DNA of 64,000 nt from Bacillus sp. 2205SS5-2 (GCF_037024155.1 NZ_JAYKTS010000007.1:105207-169206), one strand, 5' to 3'. Counted from the stretch's first letter, positions 34,533 through 43,906 are shown. The notes: generated from the letters alone by a model not told the origin. Numbers and translations are program-made.

Positions 34533-35309
34533 ATGACACGCAATAAGGTAGAGATTTGTGGAGTAGATACTTCAAAGCTTCCAGTTTTAAAAAACGAAGA
34601 GATGAGAATCCTTTTTCGCCAAATGCAATCTGGTACTTATAGTGCGAGAGAAAAACTTGTCAATGGAAACCTTCGTTTAGTATTAAGCGTAATACAACGT
34701 TTTAATAATCGGGGAGAAAATGTAGATGACCTTTTTCAAGTCGGATGCATTGGATTAATGAAGTCAATCGATAATTTTGATTTAGGTCAAAATGTACGCT
34801 TTTCAACCTATGCAGTCCCTATGATAATCGGTGAAATACGCCGCTACCTACGTGACAACAATCCTATTCGGGTATCACGCTCCTTAAGAGACATCGCTTA
34901 TAAAGCTCTTCAAGTGAGAGAGAAACTCATGGCCCAAACTTCTAGAGAACCAACGGCAGAGGAAATTTCGAAAGTGTTAGACGTTCCTCACGAAGATATT
35001 GTCTTTGCGCTAGATGCCATTCAAGACCCAGTTTCCCTGTTTGAACCTATCTACAATGATGGAGGCGATCCAATCTTTGTAATGGATCAACTAAGTGACG
35101 AAAAAAATCGTGATATTCAGTGGATAGAGGAAATTGCACTTAAAGAAGGTATGAGAAGGCTGAACGAAAGAGAAAAGTTGATCATCCGTAAACGCTTTTT
35201 CCAAGGAAAAACACAAATGGAAGTAGCCGAGGAAATTGGAATTTCCCAAGCCCAAGTATCACGTCTAGAAAAAGCAGCAATAAAGCACATGAACAAAAAT
35301 ATACAATAA
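34533..35309 (+). CDS. sigG: Late forespore sigma factor SigG
   Basis: A 258-aa sigma-70-family factor: N-terminal 'KVEICGVDTSKLPVLKNEEM', region 2 ('NLRLVLSVIQRFNNRGENVDDLFQVGCIGLMKSIDNF'-type core), region 3 ('REPTAEEISKVLDVP') and region 4 ('TQMEVAEEIGISQAQVSRLE'). It controls late forespore genes after engulfment. It lies downstream of sigE as in B. subtilis but after a terminator, so it has its own promoter in the 34319-34511 gap; I could not define a clean sigma-F/sigma-G site. The leader hairpin overlaps its ribosome site. Hairpin repeats begin just after the stop. Confidence 0.97.
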   Translation: MTRNKVEICGVDTSKLPVLKNEEMRILFRQMQSGTYSAREKLVNGNLRLVLSVIQRFNNRGENVDDLFQVGCIGLMKSIDNFDLGQNVRFSTYAVPMIIGEIRRYLRDNNPIRVSRSLRDIAYKALQVREKLMAQTSREPTAEEISKVLDVPHEDIVFALDAIQDPVSLFEPIYNDGGDPIFVMDQLSDEKNRDIQWIEEIALKEGMRRLNEREKLIIRKRFFQGKTQMEVAEEIGISQAQVSRLEKAAIKHMNKNIQ

Positions 35310-35312
35310 AAA

Positions 35313-35579
35313 GCGAAGGTGGCTAGCTAGGGACGATAGGCATCTGTCAGAACACGCAGTGAATCCCTTTTCACGAAGTGGGCAGACAAATGCCCTAAGT
35401 CCATATTCACCGGAGCTAGCCAAATAAAAAGCGAAGGTGGCTAGCTAGGGACGATAGGCATCTGTCAGAACACGCAGTGAATCCCTTTTCACGAAGTGGG
35501 CAGACAAATGCCCTAAGTCCATATTCACCGGAGCTAGCCAAATAAAAAGCGAAGGTGGTTAGCTAGGGACGATAGGCAT
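35313..35579 (+). repeat. Tandem long-hairpin repeat array (118-bp period, 2.3 units)
   Basis: Units start at 35313 and 35431 and are identical over 118 nt. A third copy (35549-35579) differs at one base and stops at GGCAT. Each unit is a nested palindrome: GGCTAGCT/AGCTAGCC outside, GGAC/GTCC, GGCATCTGTC/GACAAATGCC (one mismatch), and GTGAA/TTCAC inside. Arm order and the GGCAT...AGAACACG...GACAAATGCC core are shared with the array at 14203. The first unit begins only 4 nt after the sigG stop. Confidence 0.88.
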
Positions 35580-35841
35580 ACGAGGTCCTGTTGCTACCAC
35601 TATTCTTCAACTTGTAGGCCATACAACTTAGATCGTGAGAAGGTTTTGACCTTGTTAGTGTTGACGATTTTATAGCTGTCTCCGGTTAATGTATCATTTA
35701 TTTTATGGTTTACAGCATGTCTAAATACCTGTTTAGAATTGATTTATGAATAAGAAAAAGAAGGAGTGGAGAGGGAAGGTCTGCTCCTTCTTTTTTTTGC
35801 ATATAATCAAGTAAGACAGTTTTTGGGAAGAGGGGAACGAG
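35580..35841. other. Gap between the hairpin array and ylmC
   Basis: AT-rich sequence with no credible gene. It contains a terminator at 35757-35801. In B. subtilis ylmA lies near this position; no remnant of it is recognisable. Confidence 0.5.
35757..35801 (+). terminator. Terminator upstream of ylmC
   Basis: AAAGAAGGAG and CTCCTTCTTT enclose about 17 nt, followed by a T-run. It closes any read-through from sigG. Confidence 0.8.
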
Positions 35842-36123
35842 TTGGTACGAATATCAGATTTTCAAACGAAGGATGTAGTAAGCGTATCAGACGGGAAAAA
35901 ATTAGGGAATATTGGAGATATTGAAATTAATTTGGATACGGGAAAGATAGAAGCGATTGTAGTAGGTGGGACTGGGAAATTGTTGGGTTTTTTTGGTCGA
36001 GAAGAAGAAATTGTGATCCCGTGGACGGCCATTGTTAAAATCGGAGCAGATGTTATCTTAGTTCGTTTTAAAGAATCCCATTATTTACAAGGGAAATTAG
36101 ACCAACCAAAAGAATCCACTTAG
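35842..36123 (+). CDS. ylmC: YlmC/YmxH family PRC-barrel protein
   Basis: A 93-aa protein consisting of one PRC-barrel domain: 'RISDFQTKDVVSVSDGKKLGNIGDIEINLDTGKIEAIVV', then a GKLLGFFGREEEIVIPW turn. It belongs to the YlmC/YmxH sporulation-associated family, whose molecular role is unknown. Start is TTG at 35842 with AAGAGGGGAA upstream. It precedes ylmD as in B. subtilis. Confidence 0.9.
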   Translation: MVRISDFQTKDVVSVSDGKKLGNIGDIEINLDTGKIEAIVVGGTGKLLGFFGREEEIVIPWTAIVKIGADVILVRFKESHYLQGKLDQPKEST

Positions 36124-36184
36124 GAGAGTCGAGACAAGGCTCTCTTTTCTGTGTTAAACTAAAAAAAAACAGTGAGGTAAAAGG

Positions 36185-37006
36185 ATGGAACCGTTCACAA
36201 GGTATGGGAAGAAAACGTTTATATTGTCGAGTTGGATGGAGAATTCTTCCTCTTTAATTGCAGGATTTACCACGAAAGAAGATGGGACGAGTTTGGAGCC
36301 ATACTCTTCGTTAAATCTTGGTTTCCATGTTGGCGATCAACAGAATTTGGTCGTGGAAAATCGGGAGAAAGTCGCTGAAGAGATTGGTTTTCCTTTATCA
36401 CTTTGGGTAGGAGCAGAGCAAACTCACGGAGATCAAATTCAAGAAATACCTCAAAAACACTTGGGGAGAGGTGCAGAGAATTATACTACTTCCTTAAAGG
36501 GAACAGATGGACTATACTCCGCAGAAAAAGGTCTTCTGCTTACGTTAGCATTTGCTGATTGTGTACCTATTTACTTCTTTGCTCCGAAGAGTCATTTAAT
36601 TGGCATCGTCCATGCAGGTTGGAAAGGAACCATTGGCCAAATCGCCCTTAAAATGGTAGATAAATGGGCTTCAATGGGTGTGGCAATGTCAGATATTCAA
36701 GCCATAATTGGTCCATCAATTTGCAAAAATTGTTATAAGGTGGACGATAAAGTGATAAAAGAAATCGATAAAATAGTGACGAATATAGACGAAACGTATT
36801 ATACTGTAAAAGACAAGGGACAATATTTATTAGATTTAAAACAAGTAAATCATGCTATTCTGTTAAATAGTGGCCTCTGTGAAGAGAATATTGTTACATC
36901 GAGTCTTTGCACATCTTGTCATTCTTCTAGCTTTTTTTCTCACAGACGTGACCGAGGAAAGACCGGGAGAATGCTAGGATTTATAGGTTGGAAGGAGTCG
37001 TCATGA
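36185..37006 (+). CDS. ylmD: YlmD, multicopper-polyphenol-oxidase-fold (COG1496) purine nucleoside enzyme
   Basis: A 273-aa YfiH/YlmD (laccase-domain, COG1496) protein: 'GFTTKEDGTSLEPYSSLNLGFHVGD', 'AEQTHGDQI', 'LTLAFADCVPIYFF', 'GIVHAGWKGTIGQIALKMV' and 'CTSCHSSSFFSHRRD'. The conserved His/Cys/His metal site lies in the THGD, ADC and HAGWKG motifs. Related proteins act on purine nucleosides rather than polyphenols. The ATG at 36185 has only a weak AAAGG upstream. It overlaps ylmE by 4 nt (ATGA). Confidence 0.9.
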   Translation: MEPFTRYGKKTFILSSWMENSSSLIAGFTTKEDGTSLEPYSSLNLGFHVGDQQNLVVENREKVAEEIGFPLSLWVGAEQTHGDQIQEIPQKHLGRGAENYTTSLKGTDGLYSAEKGLLLTLAFADCVPIYFFAPKSHLIGIVHAGWKGTIGQIALKMVDKWASMGVAMSDIQAIIGPSICKNCYKVDDKVIKEIDKIVTNIDETYYTVKDKGQYLLDLKQVNHAILLNSGLCEENIVTSSLCTSCHSSSFFSHRRDRGKTGRMLGFIGWKESS

Positions 37007-37677
37007 GCGTATCAAAGAACTTAGTACGTATAGAAAAAAACATAAAAAAAGCATGCTTAAATTCTGGCCGACATGTAGAGGATGTAAAAATCATTGCTGT
37101 GACAAAATACGCCTCCATCCAGCGAACGCAAGAAGCAGTAGATGCTGGTCTACATCATTTCGGCGAAAATAGAGAAGAAGGTCTACTTGAAAAATACGAA
37201 GGAATCAACCAGGATGTTCATTGGCATTTTATCGGATCACTGCAAACTCGAAAAGTGAAAAACATAATAGAGAAAGTGAGGTATATTCACTCTCTAGATC
37301 GTATGTCATTAGCAAAAGAAATTCATAAGCGTTCGAAAAAGCCGATCTCCTGTTTTGTACAAGTGAACGTATCAGGGGAAGAATCAAAACACGGTCTAGC
37401 ACCAGAAAATGTGGTAGACTTTATAAAAGAGTTGCAGCCGTACTCCAATATTATTGTCGAAGGATTAATGACGATGGCTCCCCATATTAGCAATGAAGAT
37501 CGTTTGCGTACATATTTCCAGTCTCTTAGAAAGGTACAGCGAACTGTGCAAAATTTGCAACTTACCTATGCGCCCTGTAAAGAGTTGTCAATGGGTATGT
37601 CGAATGACTATGAAATTGCAATTGAAGAAGGTGCGACCTTTGTTAGAATTGGAACAGCATTAGTCGGAGATGAATAG
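37003..37677 (+). CDS. ylmE: YggS-family PLP homeostasis protein YlmE
   Basis: A 224-aa single-domain pyridoxal-phosphate barrel (YggS/PROSC). '[28 protein letters not shown]' carries the PLP lysine in VTKY, with '[13 protein letters not shown]' and '[26 protein letters not shown]' completing the signature. It buffers PLP and amino-acid pools and has no known catalysis. The ATG at 37003 (GAAGGAG upstream) is preferred to one at 36988 inside ylmD. sepF follows by 11 nt. Confidence 0.93.
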   Translation: MSVSKNLVRIEKNIKKACLNSGRHVEDVKIIAVTKYASIQRTQEAVDAGLHHFGENREEGLLEKYEGINQDVHWHFIGSLQTRKVKNIIEKVRYIHSLDRMSLAKEIHKRSKKPISCFVQVNVSGEESKHGLAPENVVDFIKELQPYSNIIVEGLMTMAPHISNEDRLRTYFQSLRKVQRTVQNLQLTYAPCKELSMGMSNDYEIAIEEGATFVRIGTALVGDE

Positions 37678-37688
37678 GAGGAGAAAAT

Positions 37689-38135
37689 ATGGGAATCAAA
37701 ACAAATATTAAAAAATTCTTCTTCCTTGAAGATGAAGAAGAATATATGGATTCTATGGAAGCAAACGCAAGTCAATCGGATGAAATGCATTCGTCACAAT
37801 CAAGCTCCCAATCTAAGCAAAATGTTGTGAGTTTACAAAGTCTCCAAAAATCATCCAAAATGGTATTAGTAGAACCAAGAATCTATGCGGAAGCACAAGA
37901 GGTAGCGGATCACTTGAAAAATCGCCGTGCAATCGTTGTGAATCTTCAACGGATATCTCAGGATCAAGCGAAGCGGATAGTTGATTTTTTAAGTGGAACT
38001 GTATACGCTATAGGTGGAGATATTCAGCGAATAGGAACAAATATTTTTTTGTGTACACCGGATAATTACGAGGTTTCTGGGAATATCACAGAGTTTCTAA
38101 AAGAAGAAGATCTACAACAAGAATCGAGGTGGTAA
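37689..38135 (+). CDS. sepF: Cell division protein SepF
   Basis: A 148-aa protein: N-terminal amphipathic membrane-binding helix ('[19 protein letters not shown]'), a Ser/Gln-rich linker (about residues 22-55), and the C-terminal SepF domain ('[20 protein letters not shown]', '[32 protein letters not shown]'). SepF is an alternative FtsZ anchor that binds the FtsZ tail. Its location between ylmE and ylmG in the ylm cluster is canonical. Confidence 0.95.
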   Translation: MGIKTNIKKFFFLEDEEEYMDSMEANASQSDEMHSSQSSSQSKQNVVSLQSLQKSSKMVLVEPRIYAEAQEVADHLKNRRAIVVNLQRISQDQAKRIVDFLSGTVYAIGGDIQRIGTNIFLCTPDNYEVSGNITEFLKEEDLQQESRW

Positions 38136-38142
38136 CATAATC

Positions 38143-38403
38143 ATGGATTTTGTCTTCAGTATCCTTTTTCAAGTAATATCATTATACAACTGGGCGCTCA
38201 TTATTTATATTCTATTGTCCTGGTTTCCAAATGCAAGAGAGAGTTCCGTCGGCCAATTTTTAGCGAGAATCTGTGAGCCGTTTCTTGAGCCATTTCGTCG
38301 TATTATTCCACCGCTTGGGGTGATTGATATTTCTCCTATCGTTGCGATTTTTACACTTCAATTTGCTGCAAGAGGACTAGCGTCGATTGCTAATATGTTT
38401 TAA
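38143..38403 (+). CDS. ylmG: YggT family membrane protein YlmG
   Basis: An 86-aa protein with two hydrophobic regions (about residues 3-23 and 60-84) flanking 'LSWFPNARESSVGQFLARICEPFLEPFRRIIPP', the YggT/YlmG signature. The family is linked to division or nucleoid organisation in bacteria and plastids, but the mechanism is unknown. GAGGTGG lies upstream of the ATG, and the stop of sepF is 7 nt before the gene. Confidence 0.92.
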   Translation: MDFVFSILFQVISLYNWALIIYILLSWFPNARESSVGQFLARICEPFLEPFRRIIPPLGVIDISPIVAIFTLQFAARGLASIANMF

Positions 38404-38470
38404 GCTAAGCGTCATAACAGGGAGTAGCTAATATAGCGCTTCCATTTATTTTTCAGGTAAGGAGAGAATC

Positions 38471-39244
38471 GTGAATTTATATCAACATTTTCGTGAAGAA
38501 GAAAGAGCTTTTGTCGATTATGTTTTGCAGTGGGTGCAGGAAGTAGAAAATCAGTATGCCCCAAGGTTGACTGATTTTCTAGACCCTAGACAGCAATTCA
38601 TTGTTACCTCCATTGTTGGAAATAGAGAGGATATTCTTATCGCATTCGGTGGAGGTAGTGAGCAGTCTGAGAGGAAGCGATGTCTACTCTATCCTTCGTA
38701 TTTTGAACCACAAACAGATGACTATCAAACCGCTTTATTTTCAGTAAGTTATCAGCGGAAATTTATTACTTTAGAACATCGCCAAATGCTTGGGAGCTTA
38801 ATGTCTCTTGGAATTAAACGAGAGAAATTCGGTGATATTGTGCTCCGAAACGGAGATATTCAATTTTTTGCTGTAAAAGAACTTGCATCTTATATTGAAA
38901 TGAACCTGACTCACATCGGGAAAGCTGGTGTGAAGGTCACGTCATTGCCACCTGAGGAAGCCATAACAGCTGATGAGGAGTGGGTTGAAGTTGTGAAGAC
39001 AGCTTCCTCTTTACGACTTGATGTGGTGTTGTCAACAGTTATCAATATGAGTAGAAGTAAAGCTCAATCGCTCATCACATCAGGTAAAGTGAAAGTAAAT
39101 TGGCAAGAAATAGAATCGGTTTCCTTTACTTGTGATACTGGTGATGTACTTTCTATAAAAGGTTTTGGAAGAGTGAAGATACTATCACTAGATGGAAAAA
39201 CAAAAAGAGAAAAGTGGAGAATGACTGCTGGATTTTTAAAATAA
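38471..39244 (+). CDS. ylmH: S4-domain RNA-binding protein YlmH
   Basis: A 257-aa protein: an N-terminal YlmH domain ('YQHFREEERAFVDYVLQWV', 'FLDPRQQFIV') and a C-terminal S4 RNA-binding fold ('LRLDVVLSTVINMSRSKAQSLITSGKVKVNW', about residues 182-215). Recent work links B. subtilis YlmH to ribosome-associated quality control, alongside RqcH, which is encoded at 56885 here. Start is GTG at 38471 with AAGGAGAG upstream. Confidence 0.9.
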   Translation: MNLYQHFREEERAFVDYVLQWVQEVENQYAPRLTDFLDPRQQFIVTSIVGNREDILIAFGGGSEQSERKRCLLYPSYFEPQTDDYQTALFSVSYQRKFITLEHRQMLGSLMSLGIKREKFGDIVLRNGDIQFFAVKELASYIEMNLTHIGKAGVKVTSLPPEEAITADEEWVEVVKTASSLRLDVVLSTVINMSRSKAQSLITSGKVKVNWQEIESVSFTCDTGDVLSIKGFGRVKILSLDGKTKREKWRMTAGFLK

Positions 39245-39267
39245 ATTAAGAAATTTACAGGAATTTG

Positions 39268-39296
39268 TCCACAAACTGTCGAAACATCAGTATAAT
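39268..39296 (+). promoter_or_regulatory. Promoter for divIVA
   Basis: TCCACA (39268-39273), 17 nt, TATAAT (39291-39296), 40 nt before the ATG. The spacer contains TGTCGAA (39277-39283), the core of a 0A box. Confidence 0.6.
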
Positions 39297-39335
39297 GTAA
39301 TAGATACTTATACGAATCGCAGTGGAGGTGGCAGC

Positions 39336-39851
39336 ATGCCCTTAACACCATTAGACATTCATAACAAGGAATTTAGTCGTGGATTCCGTGGCTATGATGA
39401 AGATGAGGTAAATGAATTTTTGGATCAAATTATTAAGGATTTTGAAATTTTGATTCGTGAGAAGAAAGAATTAGAAGAAAGTCTACATAGTATGACGGAA
39501 CGTTTAGGTCACTTTACGACAATTGAAGAGACTCTGAACAAGTCGATTATCGTAGCCCAAGAAGCAGCTGGCGAAGTACGCAATAACTCACAAAAAGAAG
39601 CAAAATTAATTGTAAAAGAAGCGGAAAAGAATGCCGATCGCATTGTTAATGAATCATTAACAAAAGCGCGTAAGATTGCAATCGAAATTGAAGAGCTGAA
39701 AAAACAGTCAAAAGTTTTCCGAACTCGTTTTAAAATGTTAATTGAAGCACAATTAGATTTAATCCAAAATGATGATTGGGATCAATTAATGGAGTTTGAC
39801 TTAGATGCAACTGAGTTAAAAGCACTTCAAGAAGAGGACTCTCTTACTTGA
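39336..39851 (+). CDS. divIVA: Cell division/polarity protein DivIVA
   Basis: A 171-aa coiled-coil protein. The N-terminal membrane-binding domain 'LTPLDIHNKEFSRGFRGYDEDEVNEFLDQI' contains the exposed Phe-Arg pair of the crossed loop. The C-terminal coiled coil spans about residues 70-150. DivIVA binds negatively curved membrane at septa and poles and recruits MinJ and RacA. GGAGGTGG precedes the ATG. It ends inside the -35 element of the ileS promoter. Confidence 0.96.
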   Translation: MPLTPLDIHNKEFSRGFRGYDEDEVNEFLDQIIKDFEILIREKKELEESLHSMTERLGHFTTIEETLNKSIIVAQEAAGEVRNNSQKEAKLIVKEAEKNADRIVNESLTKARKIAIEIEELKKQSKVFRTRFKMLIEAQLDLIQNDDWDQLMEFDLDATELKALQEEDSLT

Positions 39852-39876
39852 CGTTCTATGGCATCTTTCATATAAT
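39848..39876 (+). promoter_or_regulatory. Sigma-A promoter for ileS
   Basis: TTGACG, 17 nt, TATAAT: 11 of 12 consensus bases. The -35 overlaps the divIVA stop codon. Transcription should start near 39883, just before the T-box leader. Confidence 0.88.
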
Positions 39877-39889
39877 AAATTCAAAATTA

Positions 39890-40146
39890 CTATAGGAAAT
39901 CTGCAGAGATAGGGACAGTACCATTCTCAAAAACTTTTTTAGCGAGTCGTGGAGAGTGAAAGCACGATAAGGCAGAGGAATGGAAGATCACCCTTGAGCC
40001 CCACCTTGAACCGTCGATGGATGAAATAGAGGTTGGCGTTTTGTTCACGTTACGAATCAAGAAAGTGGATCAGCTATGGTCTATTAGGGTGGTACCACGG
40101 GAATGTAAGCTCTCGTCCCTTTTTGGGATGAGGGCTTTTTTATTTG
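39890..40146 (+). promoter_or_regulatory. T-box riboswitch controlling ileS
   Basis: A tRNA-sensing leader. The T-box sequence AGGGTGGTACCACGGG lies at 40086-40101. It is followed by a terminator (GCTCTCGTCCC/GGGATGAGGGC, about 40109-40135, then T). The stem I region holds GGAAGATCACCCTTGAGCC, with a probable AUC (Ile) specifier at 39987-39989. Uncharged tRNA-Ile should stabilise the antiterminator and switch on ileS. Confidence 0.93.
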
Positions 40147-40218
40147 TTTAAAAAGTGGTTGAAATTCTGTTTCCATAGGTAAAATGAAAGGTAGCAGATA
40201 GTTTTAGGAGGAATGGAA

Positions 40219-42984
40219 ATGGAGTATAAAGATACATTATTAATGCCAAAAACGGAATTTCCGATGCGCGGGAATCTTCCGAAAAGAGAGCCAGAAATCC
40301 AGGCGAAATGGGAAGAAATGAACATTTATCAAAAGGTTCAAGAACAGACAAAAGATCGTCCATTGTTTGTGCTTCATGATGGACCTCCTTACGCGAATGG
40401 TGATATTCATATGGGTCACGCAATGAATAAAATTTTGAAAGATTTTATCGTGCGATTTAAATCGATGAATGGTTTTCAAGCTCCTTATGTTCCTGGCTGG
40501 GATACACACGGACTACCGATTGAACAAGCATTAACTAAAAAAGGCGTTAAACGAAAAGAAATGACAGTCGCTGAGTTTCGCGAATTGTGTGAAAAATACG
40601 CGTATGAACAAGTGGAAAGCCAGCGCGAACAATTTAAACAACTTGGTGTTCGCGGAGACTGGGATAATCCTTACATTACGTTAAAGCCGGAATATGAAGC
40701 AGAGCAAATTAAAGTTTTTGGTGATATGGCGAATAAGGGCTATATATACAAAGGATTAAAACCTGTGTACTGGTCTCCAACATCAGAATCGGCACTAGCA
40801 GAAGCAGAAATCGAATATCAGGATAAGCGGTCTCCATCGATTTATGTGGCATTTGATGTTACCAACGGAAATGGTGTGTTAGAAGAGGGGACCTCATTTG
40901 TGATTTGGACAACAACGCCTTGGACTATTCCTGCTAACTTAGCGATTGCTGTGAATGAGAATCTTACTTATGTAGTCATTGAAGTAGATGCTAAGAAATA
41001 TGTTATAGCTAAGGATTTGCTTAAAGAAGTTTCGGAAACGATGGAGTGGCAAAACGTTGCGATCGATAAGCAAGTGAAGGGCTCTGAACTAGAACACATT
41101 AAGACGAAACATCCTTTATATGATCGTGAGTCAGTCATTGTTTTAGGTGATCACGTCACGACAGAATCAGGCACAGGGTGTGTTCATACAGCGCCAGGAC
41201 ACGGTGAAGACGATTTCCAAGTAGGAAGAAAATATGGATTAGACGTTTTATGTCCAGTTGATGAAAAAGGGGTCATGACGGACGAAGCTCCAGGGTTTGA
41301 AGGATTGTTTTATGATAAAGCCAATAAGCCAATTACTGATAAGCTTCAAGAAGAAGGAGCGCTCATCAAGATAGACTTTATTACCCATTCTTATCCGCAT
41401 GATTGGCGAACGAAAAAACCTATTATTTTCCGGGCAACCGCTCAGTGGTTTGCTTCAATAGATTCTTTCCGTGATGAGCTTTTGACAGCAGTAAAAGAAA
41501 CGAAATGGGTACCAGCATGGGGAGAAACTCGTCTGTTTAATATGGTAAGAGACCGTGGCGATTGGTGTATTTCTCGCCAACGAGCATGGGGCGTTCCGAT
41601 TCCGGTGTTTTATGCTGAAAACGGTGAGCCTATTATCACAGATGAAACGATTGCTCATGTTTCAAATTTATTTAGAGAAAATGGATCAAATATTTGGTTC
41701 CATCGTGAAGCCAAAGATCTTCTTCCAGAAGGATTCACCCATGAAGGAAGTCCGAATGGGAAATTCACAAAAGAACAAGATATTATGGATGTTTGGTTTG
41801 ATTCCGGTTCTTCACATCAATCCGTATTAGAAGCAAGGTCAGATCTGCAAAGACCAGCTGATTTATATTTAGAAGGATCCGATCAATATCGTGGTTGGTT
41901 TAACTCTTCTCTAACAACAGGAGTAGCTGTTACAGGCAATGCGCCATATAAAGGAGTATTGTCTCATGGATTTGCTCTTGATGGTCAAGGACGAAAAATG
42001 AGTAAATCATTGGGGAATGTGATTGTTCCTTCTAAAGTGATGAAACAGTTAGGTGCGGATATTTTACGACTTTGGGTAGCGTCTGTGGATTATCAATCAG
42101 ACGTAAGAGTTTCCGATCCGATTTTGAAACAAGTGGCAGAAGTATATCGGAAAATTCGTAACACCTATCGTTTCCTGCTTGGTAATTTAGCCGATTTCGA
42201 TCCTGCTCAGCATACGGTTGCTTATGAAGACCTACGTGAGGTAGATCAGTTTTTATTGATCCGATTGAACAACGTAGTTTCAGAGGTAAAGAATGCGTAT
42301 GAACAGTATGAATTTGCGAACATTTATCATACAGTGAATAATTTCTGCACGTTGGATTTAAGCTCTTTCTATTTAGATTTTGCAAAAGATGTACTCTATA
42401 TCGAAGCGGCTGATCACCAAGACCGTCGGGCAATGCAAACCGTTCTGTATGAATCATTAGTTTCTCTAACAAAGCTTATGAGTCCGATTCTTTCTCATAC
42501 AGCGGACGAAGTGTGGTCCTTTATTGCAGGTGTGTCTGAGGAAAGTGTTCAATTAGTAGATATGCCAGAAGTAAAGCACTATGACAATTGTGAGGACATC
42601 ATCAAAAAATGGGGGAATTTTCTAGATCTTCGTGATCAAGTATTGAAAGCACTTGAAAAAGCTCGAAATGAAAAAGTGATTGGAAAATCACTTACTGCGA
42701 AAGTAACGCTTTATGTTGCGGAAGAAACAAGAGCGTTGTTGAATTCCATTGATGAAAATCTTCACCAATTATTTATTGTTTCTACTTTCGAAGTAGGAGG
42801 AGAATTATCAGCTGCTCCAGAGGAGGCGATGAGATTTGAAAATGTCGCAATCATGGTCGAAAAAGCAGAGGGTGATACATGTGAACGTTGCTGGACGGTA
42901 ACGACTGAGGTAGGTAGTGATACATCTTATGAAACACTATGCCCTCGCTGTGCAACAGTTGTGAAAGAAAATTATATAAACTAA
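40219..42984 (+). CDS. ileS: Isoleucyl-tRNA synthetase
   Basis: A 921-aa class I synthetase, the length of the B. subtilis enzyme. HIGH-type motif '[15 protein letters not shown]' near residue 57; editing (CP1) domain around residues 190-400; 'KMSKSLGN' KMSKS loop; anticodon-binding domain; and a C-terminal zinc finger 'CERCW...CPRC'. The ATG at 40219 is 7 nt after GGAGG; the ATG at 40213 is only one base after it. It is controlled by the upstream T-box and closed by a strong terminator. Confidence 0.98.
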   Translation: MEYKDTLLMPKTEFPMRGNLPKREPEIQAKWEEMNIYQKVQEQTKDRPLFVLHDGPPYANGDIHMGHAMNKILKDFIVRFKSMNGFQAPYVPGWDTHGLPIEQALTKKGVKRKEMTVAEFRELCEKYAYEQVESQREQFKQLGVRGDWDNPYITLKPEYEAEQIKVFGDMANKGYIYKGLKPVYWSPTSESALAEAEIEYQDKRSPSIYVAFDVTNGNGVLEEGTSFVIWTTTPWTIPANLAIAVNENLTYVVIEVDAKKYVIAKDLLKEVSETMEWQNVAIDKQVKGSELEHIKTKHPLYDRESVIVLGDHVTTESGTGCVHTAPGHGEDDFQVGRKYGLDVLCPVDEKGVMTDEAPGFEGLFYDKANKPITDKLQEEGALIKIDFITHSYPHDWRTKKPIIFRATAQWFASIDSFRDELLTAVKETKWVPAWGETRLFNMVRDRGDWCISRQRAWGVPIPVFYAENGEPIITDETIAHVSNLFRENGSNIWFHREAKDLLPEGFTHEGSPNGKFTKEQDIMDVWFDSGSSHQSVLEARSDLQRPADLYLEGSDQYRGWFNSSLTTGVAVTGNAPYKGVLSHGFALDGQGRKMSKSLGNVIVPSKVMKQLGADILRLWVASVDYQSDVRVSDPILKQVAEVYRKIRNTYRFLLGNLADFDPAQHTVAYEDLREVDQFLLIRLNNVVSEVKNAYEQYEFANIYHTVNNFCTLDLSSFYLDFAKDVLYIEAADHQDRRAMQTVLYESLVSLTKLMSPILSHTADEVWSFIAGVSEESVQLVDMPEVKHYDNCEDIIKKWGNFLDLRDQVLKALEKARNEKVIGKSLTAKVTLYVAEETRALLNSIDENLHQLFIVSTFEVGGELSAAPEEAMRFENVAIMVEKAEGDTCERCWTVTTEVGSDTSYETLCPRCATVVKENYIN

Positions 42985-42998
42985 ATATGATCGAAGAA

Positions 42999-43034
42999 AA
43001 AAGCAGATGAGAACATTCTCATCTGCTTTTTTTG
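42999..43034 (+). terminator. Terminator after ileS
   Basis: AGCAGATGAGAA, loop CAT, TCTCATCTGCT, then seven T, with a matching A-run before it. Confidence 0.92.
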
Positions 43035-43098
43035 CTATATCTTACATCGTGTGAAAAGTGGGCATTTACCCATACTAAGAGAAAATGGAGGGATGCAG

Positions 43099-43362
43099 AT
43101 GGTTCACGATCAATTAAGACGAGAGCTAGAAGAAAATTTATATGAATTAATGCAAGCCACTTCCGATAATAAAATTGTTCAAAAGCTCATTGAAGAAGAA
43201 CAGAAAGACTTAATGAATGTACTTCATTCTTGGATTCATACGTCGCGCTTAAAAGAAGAAATGGTCGAATACTACCCTTTTGATGAAAAGCAATGGGAAC
43301 GTTATGGGAAAAAATCATTTATAGAAATTCCTACTAATGAGAATATTTTTCAAAATCGATGA
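43099..43362 (+). CDS. Hypothetical 87-aa acidic helical protein
   Basis: I do not recognise this gene. The product (about 10 kDa) is predicted to be mostly helical: 'LRRELEENLYELMQATSDNKIVQKLIEEEQKDLMNVLHSWI', then 'EEMVEYYPFDEKQWERYGKKSFIEI'. It has no cysteine and no membrane segment. In B. subtilis the ileS-lspA slot holds ylyA, a DksA/TraR-like protein with other features, so this is not an obvious orthologue. The ATG at 43099 follows GGAGGG by 6 nt; an in-frame ATG at 43051 lacks a site. Coding is likely from the good ribosome site and isolated placement. Confidence 0.6.
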   Translation: MVHDQLRRELEENLYELMQATSDNKIVQKLIEEEQKDLMNVLHSWIHTSRLKEEMVEYYPFDEKQWERYGKKSFIEIPTNENIFQNR

Positions 43363-43367
43363 TAATG

Positions 43368-43376
43368 TGCTAAAAT
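43368..43376 (+). promoter_or_regulatory. Extended -10 candidate for lspA
   Basis: TGCTAAAAT, 39 nt before the lspA start. The -35 region is weak. Confidence 0.35.
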
Positions 43377-43414
43377 GCAAAGGTAATACTTTCTAGAGAT
43401 ATGGGGGTACCTTT

Positions 43415-43906
43415 GTGGTATATTATGTTATTGCTTTATTCGTTGTTCTTTTAGATCAATGGACGAAATGGTTAATTGTCCAAAAAGTGAACCTTGGTGA
43501 AAATATTGAAATCATTCAAGATTTTTTCTATATCACATCACATCGAAATAAGGGAGCCGCATGGGGAATGCTACAAGGTCAGATGTGGTTTTTCTATATT
43601 ATCACGATCATTGTGATCGGCGGAATTGTTTATTACATGCAAAAAGAGGCAAAGGGGAAAATGTTGTATAGCGTAAGTCTGGCTTTTATATTAGGAGGAG
43701 CAATCGGAAATTTTATCGATCGAGTCTTTCGTAAAGAAGTCGTTGATTTTATCAATACGTTTATCTTTTCGTATGATTTCCCCATTTTTAATATTGCCGA
43801 TGCTGCCCTAACCGTTGGCGTAGCGCTATTGATTATCGTGTTATTTAAAGAAGAGAGAGAAACGAAGGAGAATACGCATGGAAAGAATGGAACATCAAAT
43901 ACTTGA
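43415..43906 (+). CDS. lspA: Lipoprotein signal peptidase II
   Basis: A 163-aa aspartic protease with four membrane helices. Conserved blocks are 'LDQWTKWLI', '[10 protein letters not shown]', '[20 protein letters not shown]' (first catalytic Asp) and '[15 protein letters not shown]' (second catalytic Asp). It removes signal peptides from prolipoproteins after lipidation. Start is GTG at 43415 with ATGGGGG upstream. It overlaps the pseudouridine synthase gene by 29 nt, a typical lspA-rluD coupling. Confidence 0.96.
   Translation: MVYYVIALFVVLLDQWTKWLIVQKVNLGENIEIIQDFFYITSHRNKGAAWGMLQGQMWFFYIITIIVIGGIVYYMQKEAKGKMLYSVSLAFILGGAIGNFIDRVFRKEVVDFINTFIFSYDFPIFNIADAALTVGVALLIIVLFKEERETKENTHGKNGTSNT

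Noticed and set aside
35313..35579. Possible insertion sequence remnant
   Set aside because: No transposase-like frame, and tandem whole-unit duplication is unlike an IS end.
43099..43362. ylyA (DksA/TraR-like) assignment by position
   Set aside because: The product lacks the cysteines and DksA signature, so position alone does not justify the name.
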